From positions 1 through 49,725 of the forward strand of contig PASP01000006.1 of assembly GCA_002712005.1 (NCBI GenBank): DNA of 49,725 bases, in the 5' to 3' direction. The DNA is from Halobacteriovoraceae bacterium. Lineage in GTDB: Bacteria; Bdellovibrionota; Bacteriovoracia; Bacteriovoracales; Bacteriovoracaceae. Positions 34,579 through 43,730 of the stretch are shown here, piece after piece. The notes under the pieces were generated by a model. It had not been told where the DNA came from. It did no database searches and saw only the letters and a list, made by a program, of their open reading frames with translations. The position numbers and the translations under genes are program-made. Within the stretch, counting starts at the first letter, position 1; each line of letters opens with the position of its first letter.

Positions 34579-37215
34579 ATGCCACAAAGCATACGCATTA
34601 CATTTTTGAGCTTTCTTCTTATTCTTAGCTGTTGGAAAGTCCAAGTATTCGCCCAAACGACAAATACGTGGTCTTCGGAATTTATGGCGAGAATGGATCA
34701 TAGTATAGGCCAAGGTTGGGATGATGCTGGTGACCGTCTATCTGCTTCTATTTTTGAATCTATAACCGATCAGGAATTTTTTAAAACGAATGTTGTTGGG
34801 GATGTACAGGCCTCTCTCAAAGTTCAAAGAAAGATCTATGACAATCAAGATATCTTAGACTCTTGGACAGTTATGGATATCATGCGTGCCCCTCTCTATC
34901 TCCCCATACCTTTGATGTCAGACGATATGAATCTATCAGGGGGCTCTTTTGGGCTCAAGCTTGGAATCAACTTTACGGGTGTTGCTTATAATATTCGTCA
35001 GGTAAAGCCTGGCAATATCGATAAACTCATTCGCACTCAAGAGCTTCAAAGAAAACTCAATGAGGCCAAAGAAATTGGGGATCAGATTATCGAGCTTGGC
35101 AGTGATGAGGATTCCTTACTCTATGATAATAATGATGAAAAAGATGATAATATTATCGATACCATAGCTAATTTTGCTTTTTGGAGTAAGAATAACCCTA
35201 AAGTGAGAGCACGTTATAGCAAGCTGTGGAATATTCTCACCCATCCCCTTTCCATCCCCCTTTCTAAGAAGGCCTTTGATCGCTACCCTGTCGGCAATAT
35301 TTCAAGCTATGGTGTAGAGGGATCGGTTCAACTTGGAGCGAGTATAGGATGGGATCAATTTGATGTCACTGGACTCAGCGCTGGTCAAATTCAAGCCGGG
35401 GTTGGGCTCAGTACTTATATCAGTGGTGACTTTAGAATTAGTATTTTAAAAGAAGATGAAAACCATGCCCAAGTGAAACTTACTAAAGTGAGGAATGTTG
35501 GGCAAACTTTCAGTCTCGGCCAAACAAAGCTTGAATATGAAATCTTTGAAGGTTTTATCATTGCAGGAAATACAGTTCTCAATATAAAAGAGGAAATCAT
35601 TCCTTTTTCTGTGGTTTTCAATCGTAACCAGGCCAAGCAATTTGATGTGGCCTACCGCTATGATCTCTCTAAACTTGAGGCTGCTGTCGCTTATGAGAAA
35701 GCAACCTTAGGTCGATTTAAGGCCAGTGAAGAATTATCAAAAATTGAAGGATCAGGAGTTGAGCGCAGTTTTACAAGAGAACAAATAGAAAGAAGAGAGA
35801 CGGTCACTAATAAAGTAAAGCTCTCGATCCTCTTTGAAAGCGCAACCTCAAGCTCGCGCGCTACGACAAAGGCGATCATTAGTCTGGGTAAAGAGAAGCA
35901 TCATCTCTTTAGTTCTGAAAATATCCAATATACTGGATATGATACCCTCTGGGGAACTTCTGAAAGCAAGAAACATTCTTTTATTACGTCCGTTATTTTA
36001 GATGATCCTAATCACTTCACTCCTGAAAAGGTATCCCTAAGAGTCGAAGGAAGGATTGATGATTCTCATACCACAGTAAAGGAATTGGCCAGCTACTATA
36101 GTGAGGTAGAAACGGCCCTTCAAAAAGAGCTCTTATTTCCAAGCCCCCCTGCTTATAACTTGAGACTTACCTGTGAAGAATTGGTTGATCATCTTGTCTA
36201 TAGTTATGTTAAAGAGCAATGTGAAAATGAAGATAATGGAATTGAAGAAAAGTCTGACTATGGACAAGTGTCTTTCTTCTATCAACTTGACCTAGGCTTT
36301 CGTCAACTTGAGATCATCCGTAATGCGGATAAAGATGATATGTGGGCGGCATTAGAGAAGGCCTATGGAGTAGATTCTGGAAATTGGTCTTCTACTTGGA
36401 GAAGAGGTTTAAGTTTTTTAATTAACTCTCCCCTCACTTTATTGAATATTCCTCTTTATTTGGCGAATCTCAATATCCCCAATGGAGGGCGACTTATTTC
36501 TGCGATCAAATTCTATAGAGCTTGGAAGAAGCTGAGAAAAGTAAAAGACTCAAAGGAATTCGTAACTGCATTTGGCAAACTTTTTAGAACCGTTTATTTT
36601 TCAGCAGAGATAGTGAAGGCCATAAGGATTCTTACGGCCCATGAAAAAGTTCCCTATTTCTTCACGGCAAAGGCCGAAAGAATTTGGGGGCAGATGTCTT
36701 CTGCAGGAGATAGCATGGGCAGGGCCATTCCTCTAATCCAAGAGGCCAACGATATTATTGAATTTGATCGCGCTGGTCCCAGGGCCAATGGTGATAGGAC
36801 TGCAATCGTTGAAAAAATCAATTTGAAAAAAATAAGTCGAACAGCGATTAAGATCAATTTCACGTTGAGTGAAACGCCAGAATATCTTTATTTTAGAATT
36901 GACCGCTCACCAAGTTGGGGAAGGTATAAGAACCTTATGAAGGCCATGATCCTCAATCAAGGAAACTTTAAAAAAGGTGATAACGAATTTATTGTCGATA
37001 TTGAAAACTCCACCGGTTTTATGAAAACACTTGCGGAAAAGTTATTCAACGGAAAATACTCAACTCTCTTATTGGCCTACTCAATAGAAGAGCAAAATTT
37101 TGGACCCGTTAATTCGACTCGATTCGAATTTGAGTATGAGCCTCTCGATGATGATGAAGAAGAAAATAAAGACCAAGAAGTCATCTCCAATCAACTCCTC
37201 ACTGGTGCCCAGTAA
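34579..37215 (+). CDS. Large exported protein of unknown function (878 aa)
   Basis: The start at 34579 is favoured because GAGG lies about 7 nt upstream and the signal peptide (ITFLSFLLILSCWKVQVFA-Q) follows at once; a longer frame from 34522 would bury it. The mature protein has a beta-rich central part with many alternating strands (about residues 110-420, GVEGSVQLGASIGWDQFDV, AGVGLSTYISGDFRISIL), then a helical region and a C-terminal beta domain ending in an acidic tail (PLDDDEEENKDQE). Few cysteines. It is probably periplasmic or attached to the outer membrane. I do not recognise the family. Confidence 0.65.
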   Translation: MPQSIRITFLSFLLILSCWKVQVFAQTTNTWSSEFMARMDHSIGQGWDDAGDRLSASIFESITDQEFFKTNVVGDVQASLKVQRKIYDNQDILDSWTVMDIMRAPLYLPIPLMSDDMNLSGGSFGLKLGINFTGVAYNIRQVKPGNIDKLIRTQELQRKLNEAKEIGDQIIELGSDEDSLLYDNNDEKDDNIIDTIANFAFWSKNNPKVRARYSKLWNILTHPLSIPLSKKAFDRYPVGNISSYGVEGSVQLGASIGWDQFDVTGLSAGQIQAGVGLSTYISGDFRISILKEDENHAQVKLTKVRNVGQTFSLGQTKLEYEIFEGFIIAGNTVLNIKEEIIPFSVVFNRNQAKQFDVAYRYDLSKLEAAVAYEKATLGRFKASEELSKIEGSGVERSFTREQIERRETVTNKVKLSILFESATSSSRATTKAIISLGKEKHHLFSSENIQYTGYDTLWGTSESKKHSFITSVILDDPNHFTPEKVSLRVEGRIDDSHTTVKELASYYSEVETALQKELLFPSPPAYNLRLTCEELVDHLVYSYVKEQCENEDNGIEEKSDYGQVSFFYQLDLGFRQLEIIRNADKDDMWAALEKAYGVDSGNWSSTWRRGLSFLINSPLTLLNIPLYLANLNIPNGGRLISAIKFYRAWKKLRKVKDSKEFVTAFGKLFRTVYFSAEIVKAIRILTAHEKVPYFFTAKAERIWGQMSSAGDSMGRAIPLIQEANDIIEFDRAGPRANGDRTAIVEKINLKKISRTAIKINFTLSETPEYLYFRIDRSPSWGRYKNLMKAMILNQGNFKKGDNEFIVDIENSTGFMKTLAEKLFNGKYSTLLLAYSIEEQNFGPVNSTRFEFEYEPLDDDEEENKDQEVISNQLLTGAQ

Positions 37216-37218
37216 TTC

Positions 37219-38709
37219 CTAGAGAATGGGAGAAAAGAGTCGACACACTTTGACGACAACTTGCTCCCAAAAGGGACGATTCTTTAGAGCATAAGGACCA
37301 AGCAAACTGGACTTCTTGAAGTCTTCTTCCAACATCCTCTCTATGGCCCCAATCATTTCTGGTCCTTTAAAAAGCCCCGTTAATTCAAAGTTCAAGCGAA
37401 AGGATCGGTTATCTAGATTCGCTGTTCCCACGGCAGCATAACTTTGATCAATCAGAAAAACCTTCTGATGAAGAAAGCCATCTTCATAGTGATAAAATTT
37501 TACCCCTGCATTTTGTAACTTTTCATAGAAATCCCTACGAGCAAAATAAACCATTCGATGATCGGGCTTATTTGGCAAGAGAATCCTTACATCTACCCCT
37601 TTAAGGGCAGCAAGGATTAAAGCCGATGATATTTTACCATCAGGAATAAAGTATGGAGAAGCGATCCAAAAACGCTCTTTGGCCATATGAATGGCCTGAA
37701 CAAACATCAGACCACAAGTTTCTAGCAGGTCTGCTGGACCACTAGGAACGAGCAATGCTGTACAGTTTTCACTATAGTAGCTCTGATCCCAATTAAGCTC
37801 GGGCAACTCTCCCACACTTTGAAGTTCTCTCACAAAATACCAGTCTTCAAGAAAAGAGATCTGTAAGGAAGAAATAAGAGGACCCCATACTTGAACGTTA
37901 GTATCTCGCCAAGGAGATAAGACGGGGTGGATTCCCATATATTCATCACCAATATTGTGTCCACCAAAGAAGGCCGTAAGGCCATCAACGATCACAATCT
38001 TGCGGTGATTTCTAAAATTGAGTTGAAAGCGTCGCGATCTTCTCTCCACCACATGAAAGAGATGAACATCAACTCCACTTGCAGCAAGTTCGTCCCAATA
38101 GCCTTCACTTACTTGATAACAACCAATGGCGTCGGGAATGAAGTATACTTTTACTCCCCTATGAGCCGCTTCTTTTAGTTTGGTTTTCAACTTAAGTCCT
38201 AAATCATCTTCGCGCACAATATAGAATTGAATCAGAATATAGGAACTGGCTTTATCAATAGCATCAAATATGGCCTCAAAGGTTTGGGCTCCGTCTTTTA
38301 ATAATTTAGTTTGATTTCCTTTGACCCAAGAGAGTTTTGCTAAGTGGTGAAAAGAAAGATCTTCTTCACTCAAATACTTCTCTTCTAAAATAAAATTCTT
38401 TTCAAGAGAACGAGCGTGAAGTTCTTCTAGGAAGGGAAAGATTTCTTGCCCTGACTTTCTTCTAAAGTTTGCCATTCCAATAAATTTCGAACGACCAAAA
38501 GCTACATAGAAGAGAATGGCAAAAAATGGAAGGGTGACAAGGGATAAACTCCAAGCGATAGCACCTTGTGAAGTTCTGGCCTTACGAATGGCCTCAATGG
38601 CAAGGAAGATTCCAATCAACTCAATCAAACCATAGGCAAGCGCATAGAACTCAATACTCAAATCGCTCTTAAGGGCTTCAATGACAAATGATATAGGATC
38701 GGCCTCCAA
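37219..38709 (-). CDS. Cardiolipin synthase, phospholipase D type
   Basis: This 496-aa enzyme joins two phosphatidylglycerols into cardiolipin. Two HKD motifs are present: HRKIVIVDG (about residue 235) and HQKVFLIDQ (about residue 420), each followed by the Gly/Asn-containing segment (GGHNIGDEY and GTANLDNRSF). Two N-terminal membrane helices (AYGLIELIGIFLAIEA and SLVTLPFFAILFYVAFG) match ClsA. Length is normal. It ends 3 bp after the convergent 878-aa gene. A ClsA-like assignment is likely, but the paralogue cannot be fixed. Confidence 0.93.
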   Translation of the reverse strand: MEADPISFVIEALKSDLSIEFYALAYGLIELIGIFLAIEAIRKARTSQGAIAWSLSLVTLPFFAILFYVAFGRSKFIGMANFRRKSGQEIFPFLEELHARSLEKNFILEEKYLSEEDLSFHHLAKLSWVKGNQTKLLKDGAQTFEAIFDAIDKASSYILIQFYIVREDDLGLKLKTKLKEAAHRGVKVYFIPDAIGCYQVSEGYWDELAASGVDVHLFHVVERRSRRFQLNFRNHRKIVIVDGLTAFFGGHNIGDEYMGIHPVLSPWRDTNVQVWGPLISSLQISFLEDWYFVRELQSVGELPELNWDQSYYSENCTALLVPSGPADLLETCGLMFVQAIHMAKERFWIASPYFIPDGKISSALILAALKGVDVRILLPNKPDHRMVYFARRDFYEKLQNAGVKFYHYEDGFLHQKVFLIDQSYAAVGTANLDNRSFRLNFELTGLFKGPEMIGAIERMLEEDFKKSSLLGPYALKNRPFWEQVVVKVCRLFSPIL

Positions 38710-38727
38710 TTAGAATTCCTTATTGTG

Positions 38728-39009
38728 CTATCTTTTAATAAAGCTAAAGGCCAAGACTGGGTCCACCATTTTCAAAACTTTCTCTAAAGAATCTACGACT
38801 TCATCCATAATGCCTTTAATAAGATCAACTGCAACCGCTCCACCAACATTTTCCATAATGATTTGAAAAATAAGTTTTAGAAAGTCGATTACCGGTTCGA
38901 GAGCAAATTTCTTAATAAGCGCATCGATAAGATTCTCCGCAGGCTCTACATCTTTACCGTCGTTAGTCACTACGTAGAGAGGATTTTTCTTTGATTTTGA
39001 ATCGGCCAT
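38728..39009 (-). CDS. Small helical protein downstream of ParA
   Basis: This 93-aa protein has no signal peptide. After a charged N-terminus (MADSKSKKNPLYVVTNDGKD) it consists of amphipathic to hydrophobic helices (LIDALIKKFALEPVIDFLKLIFQIIMENVGG, then DLIKGIMDEVVDSLEKVLKMVDP). It starts 12 bp after the ParA stop, so it is probably co-expressed with it. It does not look like ParB (no HTH or KorB-type domain). It may be the membrane or partner protein for this ParA. Confidence 0.6.
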   Translation of the reverse strand: MADSKSKKNPLYVVTNDGKDVEPAENLIDALIKKFALEPVIDFLKLIFQIIMENVGGAVAVDLIKGIMDEVVDSLEKVLKMVDPVLAFSFIKR

Positions 39010-39021
39010 ATATATTCCTAC

Positions 39022-39939
39022 TTAGTCTTGTCTTTGTTTCCAGTCCGTAATGACATGAGTGATTTCATCGAATTGTCCTCTTAAAGAGGCAAAGTCTTTT
39101 GAATTGAATTCATAAACACTTTTTTTCTGTGCTAATGATTTTACGAGATGAGCACGATTATAAAAAGGCTTAGAAATATATACCCTATTTTGGATATCTT
39201 CTAATTCCGACTCTTCAAAATCACCTAAAAGATTCTTTTGAATCTCACTTTGAATCAATTGAAGGTCATCATCTTCTTGACGTCTGCGAGCATCTACCAA
39301 ATTAGGAATATGGGCCAAAACCTCTGGCACTTCTGTAATCCCCATATCATCAATATTCTCTAGAGTTTCATAAAAATGACTTAAACCTTTCTTACTAAAT
39401 TCATCAGGTCTAAAAGGAACTAAGAGTCCATTGGCCGCACAAATAATATTAACGACTAAAAGCCCAAGTGTTGGTGGCCCATCAATTACGATATAATCAT
39501 AAACGTGTAAGAGATTATTTTTTTCTATAAATCGTGAAAGGATCGTTTGTCTGGGAACAGATATTCCCGCAATGGTAAGTTCAAATCCTGAAAGATCTTG
39601 ACCAGCAGCTATAAGATCAAGTTTTGGACCTTTTACTAAAATATCATGAACGAGCACTGGGGTATGAAGGGCCTTTAATTCTCTGATACTATTAATTAAT
39701 AAATGATGGATATTATCATCAGCATCTTCAACCCCACAGAGTAAGGAAAGATTCGCCTGAGGGTCCATATCTAAGCAGAGAACCTTATGTCCCTTATCTG
39801 CTAACCCATGGGCAACATTGAATGCCATTGTCGTTTTACCCACGCCCCCTTTTTGATTTAAAAAGGCGAGAACTTTCCCTTTGGGACTTTCATTGGACTC
39901 GTCAGAATGTTTTTGTTTCTTATTAAAAAATAACCCCAT
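39022..39939 (-). CDS. Orphan ParA/MinD-type ATPase
   Basis: This 305-aa protein has the deviant Walker A of the ParA/MinD family (QKGGVGKTTMAFN, about residues 30-42), Walker A' (CLDMDPQANLSLL) and Walker B (YIVIDGPPTLG). Such ATPases position plasmids, chromosome origins or polar protein clusters. The N-terminus has an extra ~20 polar residues; the C-terminus ends DWKQRQD without the hydrophobic MinD membrane helix, so it is more ParA-like. No parB or parS is nearby. Its neighbours are a 93-aa helical protein and a metal-binding protein. Confidence 0.9.
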   Translation of the reverse strand: MGLFFNKKQKHSDESNESPKGKVLAFLNQKGGVGKTTMAFNVAHGLADKGHKVLCLDMDPQANLSLLCGVEDADDNIHHLLINSIRELKALHTPVLVHDILVKGPKLDLIAAGQDLSGFELTIAGISVPRQTILSRFIEKNNLLHVYDYIVIDGPPTLGLLVVNIICAANGLLVPFRPDEFSKKGLSHFYETLENIDDMGITEVPEVLAHIPNLVDARRRQEDDDLQLIQSEIQKNLLGDFEESELEDIQNRVYISKPFYNRAHLVKSLAQKKSVYEFNSKDFASLRGQFDEITHVITDWKQRQD

Positions 39940-39965
39940 TTTATGACCTTTTAAAATTTAAAGAA

Positions 39966-40184
39966 TTAAATTTTAGAAAAACCGTTCACCTTAAAACCTA
40001 ATTCCTCAATACACTTCTTAATAGACATGGGAGAAAGGCTATCCTGAGACTCTGTTACCACTTCGCCGCTATCTTTATTAATGGAAGAACTCTCTAATCC
40101 TTCAAGTGTTTGAAAAGCAGTTTCAATTTTATTGACACAAGATCCGCAGTGAATCCCTTCTACATTAAATTTGTTTTTTTTCAT
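39966..40184 (-). CDS. Heavy-metal-associated (CopZ-like) protein
   Basis: This 72-aa single HMA domain has the metal motif GIHCGSC (C13, C16), a variant of GMTCxxC in which His replaces Thr. It folds as beta-alpha-beta-beta-alpha-beta and would bind Cu+ or another soft metal in the cytoplasm. No copper ATPase or CopA is nearby in the window. It precedes parA by 26 bp. Confidence 0.85.
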   Translation of the reverse strand: MKKNKFNVEGIHCGSCVNKIETAFQTLEGLESSSINKDSGEVVTESQDSLSPMSIKKCIEELGFKVNGFSKI

Positions 40185-40312
40185 ATATCTTCCTAGCTCC
40201 TATTGGCCCAATTGATTCAATCTTGTAGGAAGTCTAACTCTTTTCAAACGGAACGAATAGTCCACATCTAGCAATATGAGAGGATTCAATGCCAATGGGA
40301 CACCATGTCTAA

Positions 40313-41791
40313 TTATTCTTCTCGAATGGGTTTGGGAATAGTGTCGGGATCAATCATTTCCCCGGTAAACGGACTTCTTAGACCATCGTGATGGAAAAGT
40401 AGGTTCTGATCCACTCCACGACTCAAAATAGTATTCGTGAAGTCCATATAACCGGCTTCTTCCCAAATAATCTCCCCTTGCTCATCAACTTCATCGGCGA
40501 GAAAAATCTGATAGCGAAGACCTTTTTGGGCCACGGTTTCTACCAATTCCTCTCTGAAGTCATCTCTTGCAATGGGTTCAAGGGAGTCTTCCGCCTGAAT
40601 TTTAATCCAAGTAGGAGTACGAACATGAGAGGGATCGACTTCCCCCATTTCTGCATATTGGTGCAGAGGTCTCAATTGGGGATTCATAAAAGGAAAATTC
40701 TTTTTAAGATCGTTAGGGCTTGATAAGGCCCCTTTGGCCACGCCCAAGAGAGTGAATATTTCATAAGAATGTCTAATTTTTAAAGCATTGAGCTGAGGAT
40801 GATTGGTCATGACCCCATCGGTAAAATGCTCAAGAACTTCTCCATTGAGATCATTCTGAAATACAGCATTGGCCGTAACGACTGCTTCATTCTTATCAGC
40901 AGTAGGAAATATTTTAAAAGCAGCTGCTACCGAGCGCGCTTCTTTCTTGGCAGGTTTTCCCATGGCCCTTTCTAGCCAAGTTCGCTTTTTATACTTACTT
41001 GGATTGCCTTGGCTAATGGAGAATCTACCGAGAAGGGGAAACTCTCCCCCACGAAATGCGCCAGAGTATTTGGTGGAATGAAAGACCATCTTTCCTTCGA
41101 CCCCAACTCCCATGGGATGAATCGGCTTATTTGCACCTATGGTTCTATAATCAGCACCCTTAGTCAGAATTTCTTTTGATCGCCTTCCCACAAAGAAATC
41201 CACAAAGATATTTTTAAAGAAGCGAAACATCTGAAGGGGAATTGTCGGGGCTCTGCCCACGGGATAGGGATCCTTTTTCATAATCTCTAAAACTTCATTA
41301 TAAGAAACGGGCTTTCTCTCTATAGGTTTTAAGGCAAAACCACGCACTTTAATCCATTTATCCGAATCCTTTACTAAGTAGAGCTTTCCCTTTTTCTCAT
41401 CATAGGCCAGTCGCTTAAGATCAGAGGCCAATTCATTAGACTTTTCGGGCTTCTTAGCTAGAGGGGCCTGGAATTGAATCTTTCCATCGGAGGTTCTTCT
41501 CACAACCACTTCTCCCCCGCTATCAGAATTTCTTAAGTAAGCGACAAATCCAGCAAAGAAGACAGGCTCTACTTCCATTGCGTCTTTATCAAGGGCCTTT
41601 AAAAGGCTTTGGTCTTGTCTCTTTAACAAAGATTCCAATAACTCAAAACAAGGCGTCTCCTCTACACTACTTGGTGCTCTTTTTCCCTGAGTACGAAGGC
41701 CATATTGGTGCGAAGAAAAGCTCTGGCATGAACTCATTAAAAGAAGAGAAATTAAAAGGGGTATGGGTAAGTATCGTTTTATCTTTTTCAT
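40313..41791 (-). CDS. Large lipoprotein of unknown function, possible catalase-like fold
   Basis: This 492-aa protein begins with a lipoprotein signal (LLISLLLMSSC, Cys at about residue 22). The middle (about 215-310) contains MVFHSTKYSGAFRGGEFPLLGRFSISQG and a VAAAFKIFPTADKNEAVVTANAVFQND stretch, loosely reminiscent of catalase-related proteins in the arrangement GxF/RFSxxxG...K.F. The C-terminus has TPTWIKIQAEDSLEPIARDDFREEL. Without a clear haem-ligand Tyr motif I give catalase similarity low weight. It may be anchored in the inner leaflet of the outer membrane. Confidence 0.55.
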   Translation of the reverse strand: MKKIKRYLPIPLLISLLLMSSCQSFSSHQYGLRTQGKRAPSSVEETPCFELLESLLKRQDQSLLKALDKDAMEVEPVFFAGFVAYLRNSDSGGEVVVRRTSDGKIQFQAPLAKKPEKSNELASDLKRLAYDEKKGKLYLVKDSDKWIKVRGFALKPIERKPVSYNEVLEIMKKDPYPVGRAPTIPLQMFRFFKNIFVDFFVGRRSKEILTKGADYRTIGANKPIHPMGVGVEGKMVFHSTKYSGAFRGGEFPLLGRFSISQGNPSKYKKRTWLERAMGKPAKKEARSVAAAFKIFPTADKNEAVVTANAVFQNDLNGEVLEHFTDGVMTNHPQLNALKIRHSYEIFTLLGVAKGALSSPNDLKKNFPFMNPQLRPLHQYAEMGEVDPSHVRTPTWIKIQAEDSLEPIARDDFREELVETVAQKGLRYQIFLADEVDEQGEIIWEEAGYMDFTNTILSRGVDQNLLFHHDGLRSPFTGEMIDPDTIPKPIREE

Positions 41792-41903
41792 CCCTTCTCT
41801 TATCGGAAAATATCAACAAAAACTAAGAATCCCAGTCAAAAGACTGCGGATAAGACCCTTTGGGCCAGACATTGAATGTTCGCCCTTCAATATTTAGTCT
41901 AAC

Positions 41904-41947
41904 CTTGAACAATGATAGTAATTTCAAGCACTTAAACATTGTTCAAG
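41904..41947. promoter_or_regulatory. 11-bp inverted repeat, candidate operator
   Basis: CTTGAACAATG (41904-41914) and CATTGTTCAAG (41937-41947) are exact complements separated by 22 nt. A third related core, TTCAAG, lies in the spacer at 41923-41928. The dyad is 101 bp before the L,D-transpeptidase start and about 113 bp upstream of the divergent lipoprotein gene, so it may bind a dimeric regulator acting on either or both. It could also form a hairpin. Confidence 0.6.
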
Positions 41948-42047
41948 TTCTATACAGCCTATGTAAAAAGAACACGACAGCGCGCAATGCAAGGCATTAT
42001 CTGATATTCTCCTTCAAACTTCTTTTTTCAAACAACGGAGCGATCAA

Positions 42048-43625
42048 GTGAAGAATATAAGAACACTCGGAATCGTATTGGGAATGACAACACTGCTACC
42101 CCAATCAATTATGGCCAAAGCCTATGACTACCCAGCACATAAGAATGTGGCTGAAAATAACTATGGAAATACAGGTTTCGCAGTAGGACCTGAGGCAAAG
42201 AGAATTCAATCAAAGTCTGATCTTGTGGTTGGTTCAACAATTATGGCCCATGATCGCTACCAAAGAATTTATAATAAAGTTGGAGACAACTATAATTACG
42301 TTACTATGATTGCCCGTCTAGATCGTATTAAAGTTCTTGATCTCAACGGTGGTGATGAGAATCCCTATATTAAAGTTAAGATCGAAAGCTCGGTAGATAG
42401 ACGACTTGTAGGAAAGACCTATTATACGAGAATTATCGGACTATCAGAGTATGAAGACTATAAGACTTTTGATGCTGATGTTTATATGGTTCAAAATATC
42501 GCCACTGAAAAACTTCGTGTTTATCAAAGAGTTTGTAAGGACTATTCTTGTCCTCCCAAGATGATTTTTGAAACTGATTTCGTATCCGGTTATAAAAAGG
42601 GTGATGACGCCCACAAATATAATACTCACGTAGGAAGCTACCGAATCTTTGAATGGGAGAAATTCTATCAAGATAGAGGTACAGGTGGTCACTACCCTTC
42701 ATGGTATGACCCAACCTATCCCCTTCCACCAGACAGAGATGACTCTTGGTCAAAGTGGTTTGATAGTGAATATATGCCTTGGGAATTCTGTGAAACCGTA
42801 GATGGTGAAAAAGAATGTAGTCACAAGGGCATGATGAGAGGTGCATTTGGTTGGTATACGGCCCTTGTAGAGCCTCATTATGGAACTGGACAATGGACTC
42901 ACGGAACGATTGGTTGGGCAGAAAGTTCAATTGAAAATATCTACCGTGCTAAAGGTGAAGACTTTCTTGGGAAGCTGGCCAATATGGTAACTTCTCTTAG
43001 AAGTTCTGGATGTTCACGAGTGAGTAACCCCTCAGTTGCTTTCTTGAGACATATTCTTCCTGTAGGAACACCTCTCATTAAGATATATGCTCTTGAATCT
43101 TATCAAGATCAGGCATCGATGGAGAGAAATTATAATATCGGTCAAACTTCAGCTTGGAACTTTATTCTAACTAAAGATGGGGTTAGAGAAACAGGTGAAG
43201 AAGCGACAACGGCCCATAAGAACTATGTAGAAGTAAGAGGTCTTGATACTCCAGACAATATCCTTGAAGAAGGGTCTTACGAGTTCAATATCTATCCAAC
43301 AGTTGTGCAGTATCAATATAAGCACAGAAGTAGTGGTAACGGATACAGAAGATCGAGAGGTTGTGTTGAAGATACAGTAGATAACTACATGAAGCCTTGG
43401 ATGACAGATGATGAAGATCGTAAATACTATGATATTGATCGTGAAGATAAGATTTCAAGTCGTCAGTGTAATGTCTATAAAATTCCTGCGGATAAATTCC
43501 AAGGAAGATTCTACCCTGATACTGGACTCATTGAAGGATATGCTCATCCTCAAGCAGAAGGTGTAATCCGAGGTGGATTTAGATCAGAAAACTGGCCAGA
43601 TTTTATCGAAGCCAAAAGGTACTAG
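42048..43625 (+). CDS. L,D-transpeptidase-like (YkuD fold) exported protein
   Basis: This 525-aa protein has a signal peptide (GIVLGMTTLLPQSIMA-K, about residues 8-24). The YkuD active-site motif is recognisable as THGTIG (His285) and SSGCSRVSN (Cys322), followed by PVGTPLIKIY. These enzymes make or edit 3-3 cross-links in peptidoglycan. The His-to-Cys spacing is 37 residues, against about 16 in YkuD, so there is roughly a 20-residue insertion. N-terminal (about 25-190) and C-terminal (about 350-525) regions are extra. The start is GTG at 42048 with GGAG 7 nt upstream. Predatory bacteria use such enzymes on prey cell walls; that role is inference here. Confidence 0.8.
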   Translation: MKNIRTLGIVLGMTTLLPQSIMAKAYDYPAHKNVAENNYGNTGFAVGPEAKRIQSKSDLVVGSTIMAHDRYQRIYNKVGDNYNYVTMIARLDRIKVLDLNGGDENPYIKVKIESSVDRRLVGKTYYTRIIGLSEYEDYKTFDADVYMVQNIATEKLRVYQRVCKDYSCPPKMIFETDFVSGYKKGDDAHKYNTHVGSYRIFEWEKFYQDRGTGGHYPSWYDPTYPLPPDRDDSWSKWFDSEYMPWEFCETVDGEKECSHKGMMRGAFGWYTALVEPHYGTGQWTHGTIGWAESSIENIYRAKGEDFLGKLANMVTSLRSSGCSRVSNPSVAFLRHILPVGTPLIKIYALESYQDQASMERNYNIGQTSAWNFILTKDGVRETGEEATTAHKNYVEVRGLDTPDNILEEGSYEFNIYPTVVQYQYKHRSSGNGYRRSRGCVEDTVDNYMKPWMTDDEDRKYYDIDREDKISSRQCNVYKIPADKFQGRFYPDTGLIEGYAHPQAEGVIRGGFRSENWPDFIEAKRY

Positions 43626-43663
43626 AATCGTAAAAGATTTTAAATAGATCTCAGCAGAAATAG

Positions 43664-43730
43664 GCGCTCTCTTTATTTTTGATAATTTTATAAAAAATAG
43701 GATTATCGAGAACGAGGAAGAGCGCTTTTC
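43664..43730. terminator. Terminator-like long hairpin after the L,D-transpeptidase gene
   Basis: GCGCTCT (43664-43670) pairs with AGAGCGC (43719-43725), followed by TTTTC. An inner stem GATAAT (43681-43686) / ATTATC (43702-43707) stacks within. The loop is long for a simple intrinsic terminator, so it may instead be a structured RNA. It also overlaps the end of the candidate 41-aa gene on the other strand. Confidence 0.5.

Noticed and set aside
40313-41791. Firm catalase assignment for the lipoprotein
   Set aside because: Only loose motif resemblance; the haem-ligand segment cannot be seen.
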